Below, one piece after another: positions 12,114 through 13,294 of a stretch of 13,294 nt of DNA. Both the position numbers and the translations under genes were made by a program. The stretch comes from CAYPCH01 sp964409165 (lineage in GTDB: Bacteria > Bacillota > Clostridia > Acetivibrionales > Acetivibrionaceae). Where the stretch lies: assembly GCA_964409165.1 (NCBI GenBank), contig CAYPCH010000104.1, positions 1 through 13,294 of the forward strand, read 5' to 3'. How positions within the stretch are numbered: position 1 is the stretch's first letter; every line of letters begins with the position of its first letter. The notes under the pieces were generated by a model. It had not been told where the DNA came from and searched no databases. It worked only from the letters and a program-made list of their open reading frames with translations.

Positions 12114-13061
12114 TTAGAATTGCTGTTCATTAAGAGCTTTGTTGGTTTTTTGCTCGAAATCGGATAAAACGTCGGACATATCGACAGTAGGATCTAAAAT
12201 AACTATTTTATCTATAGTTTTGAAACGTATTGGAGTAGATGAATTAATATCATCAGATAACATTTCCAAATTAATATAGGCGTTTGCACGAAAAGATGTC
12301 CAATCATCTTCCATATACTTAAATGACACTTTTATTTGAATTTCTTTTTTAGCATAGTCAACTTTTGTATCACTGATTGCACGCAAAACCCACTTACCGT
12401 TTACTGTGCTTATTCGTTCCCTTAATACATCAATTTTGGATTCCAGCATTAATTTTACGGATGCATTTGGGTCTTTGGGAATTGTTGAAACTTGAGACCC
12501 GCTGTTATTTGAACTGTCTGAAGAACTGGAGGATTTTTTGCTGGAAGTTTTGTTTGATGATGATTTTGTTGTATTAGATGAAGAATTTTTGTTATTGTTA
12601 GATTTAGCCGGAACCGGTGTGGAAATCTGCTCGGATGCAGGTTCAAGCTCAGTTTCAGTTTCAGGCTCAGATGCAGGTTGAATTACAGGTACAGAAACTG
12701 GTTCGGCTGTCGATTCAGTTATAGGTTCAGTCGATGGTTCAAGAGCTGATTCATCTTTAGGCGTCGATTCAGTTTTTATTGACGATTCAGGTTCAGGCTT
12801 AGGTGCAGGTTCAGGCTCAGGCTCAGGCTCAGGTGCCAATACAGGTGGAGCAACATATAAAGATTTTAAAGGAGATTCGGAATCAATATCTGTCGGAGAA
12901 GCCCTCAGGATAGATTCACTCTTAAGTATACTTCTGGAATCAGGTATTAAAACTTCCAAGGCTGATACAGTTGCACTAGATGAGGTGTTTAGTATTGTTA
13001 TTAGCAGAGTGCTTACTGATACAATTACTAAAACAAACTTTGCTATCTTTCTGGAATACAT
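12114..13061 (-). CDS. secreted protein with Pro/Glu-rich and Ser/Asn-rich linkers, unknown C-terminal domain
   Basis: 315 residues. An N-terminal hydrophobic segment (about 7-27, FVLVIVSVSTLLITIL) is a signal peptide or membrane anchor. Residues about 70-152 are a low-complexity Pro/Glu/Ser linker (PEPEPEPEPAPKPEP and degenerate units). Residues about 153-190 are rich in Ser, Asn and Lys. Residues about 195-315 are a compact domain (LESKIDVLRERI; KWVLRAISDTKVDYAKKEIQIKVSFKYM) that I cannot assign. The linker probably spans the peptidoglycan wall and displays the C-terminal domain. AAGGAAGGTG lies 8 bp upstream of the ATG. The LRR gene follows within about 40 bp, suggesting an operon and perhaps a joint surface function. 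The DNA under the linker contains tandem CAGGCT units (12813-12832), prone to slippage. Confidence 0.75.
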   Translation of the reverse strand: MYSRKIAKFVLVIVSVSTLLITILNTSSSATVSALEVLIPDSRSILKSESILRASPTDIDSESPLKSLYVAPPVLAPEPEPEPEPAPKPEPESSIKTESTPKDESALEPSTEPITESTAEPVSVPVIQPASEPETETELEPASEQISTPVPAKSNNNKNSSSNTTKSSSNKTSSKKSSSSSDSSNNSGSQVSTIPKDPNASVKLMLESKIDVLRERISTVNGKWVLRAISDTKVDYAKKEIQIKVSFKYMEDDWTSFRANAYINLEMLSDDINSSTPIRFKTIDKIVILDPTVDMSDVLSDFEQKTNKALNEQQF

Positions 13062-13124
13062 TTGAAAAACACCTTCCTTTCATTGTAAATAATAAAAAAA
13101 TACTCACTACCAATTATTATCAAC

Positions 13125-13153
13125 ATTATATCAGAAAACTATGAAACATCCAA
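13125..13153 (-). promoter_or_regulatory. putative sigma-A promoter of the secreted-protein operon
   Basis: On the minus strand, TTGGAT (complement of 13148-13153) and TATAAT (complement of 13125-13130) are separated by 17 bp. The predicted transcript starts about 55 bp before the ATG at 13061. The -10 is perfect and the -35 matches at four of six bases. Confidence 0.65.
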
Positions 13154-13245
13154 TATATAATATTTTTGAATTTCCCCAAAATCAAAACCAAAAAGCTGAG
13201 GGATCTTTAAGCTTAAAGGCTTTGAAAATATTAAGTTGCTGTGAT

Positions 13246-13280
13246 GGAGGTGTCTTTTCGAGGAATAATCGGACACCTTC
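13246..13280. other. hairpin near the window end
   Basis: GGAGGTGTC (13246-13254) pairs with GACACCTTC (13272-13280) through one G-T pair, with a 17-base loop and then a moderately T-rich stretch on the plus strand. No gene upstream on the plus strand would use it as a terminator. It may belong to a neighbouring gene outside the window. I see no gene in 13154-13294. Confidence 0.35.
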
Positions 13281-13294
13281 CTTAGTTTTCTTTA

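Noticed and set aside
13154..13294. Riboswitch upstream of the secreted-protein operon
   Set aside because: The region lies upstream of the predicted promoter, so it would not be in the transcript, and I see no known riboswitch core.

Overview
The window looks like a low-GC Clostridia-type Firmicute chromosome. The evidence is the AT-rich base composition, strong GGAGG/GGGGGG ribosome binding sites with some GTG and TTG starts, secreted leucine-rich-repeat proteins with copper-amine-oxidase-N-like domains, and a Firmicute-type REP/RAYT repeat family (GAGTCA...GGGACGGTTCT...TTGACTC). No 16S, tRNA or other taxonomic marker is present, so a finer assignment would be a guess.

Positions 1-5872 hold an accessory array of polymorphic toxin/immunity cassettes, cut into blocks by nine REP-like repeats. 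Three cassettes start with a nearly identical leader of about 48 codons plus its 5' untranslated DNA (128-299, 1383-1565, 2952-3134). Sequence identity stops at the same nine bases, GAGGGAACG, and each leader is then fused to an unrelated C-terminal domain. Cassette A (153-1129) is an unclassified toxin with an adjacent immunity gene. Cassette B (1419-1739) is a ruin: its start codon has become ATT, the toxin is cut short by a REP, and it has no immunity gene; it follows a remnant of a VgrG C-terminus (1160-1341). Cassette C (2988-5012) is a colicin-D-like tRNase domain followed by three immunity-like ORFs. A mini-element (1-110), a decayed RAYT (1707-2603), a 5'-truncated RAYT piece (2607-2951) and an apparently intact RAYT transposase element (4980-5872) separate the cassettes.

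Positions 5908-9712 are a plus-strand delivery or baseplate-type gene group: a pentapeptide-repeat protein, an Imm11/DUF1629-like protein, a DUF4280 PAAR-like spike-tip protein and a VgrG-like spike. These are followed by an in-frame 42-codon gene remnant, a Rho-independent terminator and a run of four palindromes. No sheath, tube or ATPase gene lies in the window, so the injection machine, if there is one, is encoded elsewhere.

Positions 10031-13294 hold a REP fused to the stop codon of a minus-strand pair of secreted-protein genes. The first is a 315-residue protein with Pro/Glu-rich and Ser/Asn-rich linkers. The second is a 671-residue leucine-rich-repeat protein. A recognisable promoter drives the pair.

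Working model (inference): the leader is a delivery or loading tag for cargo of the neighbouring PAAR/VgrG spike. Toxin/immunity cassettes are gained, shuffled and lost by recombination at the shared leader and at REP repeats spread by the RAYT transposase.
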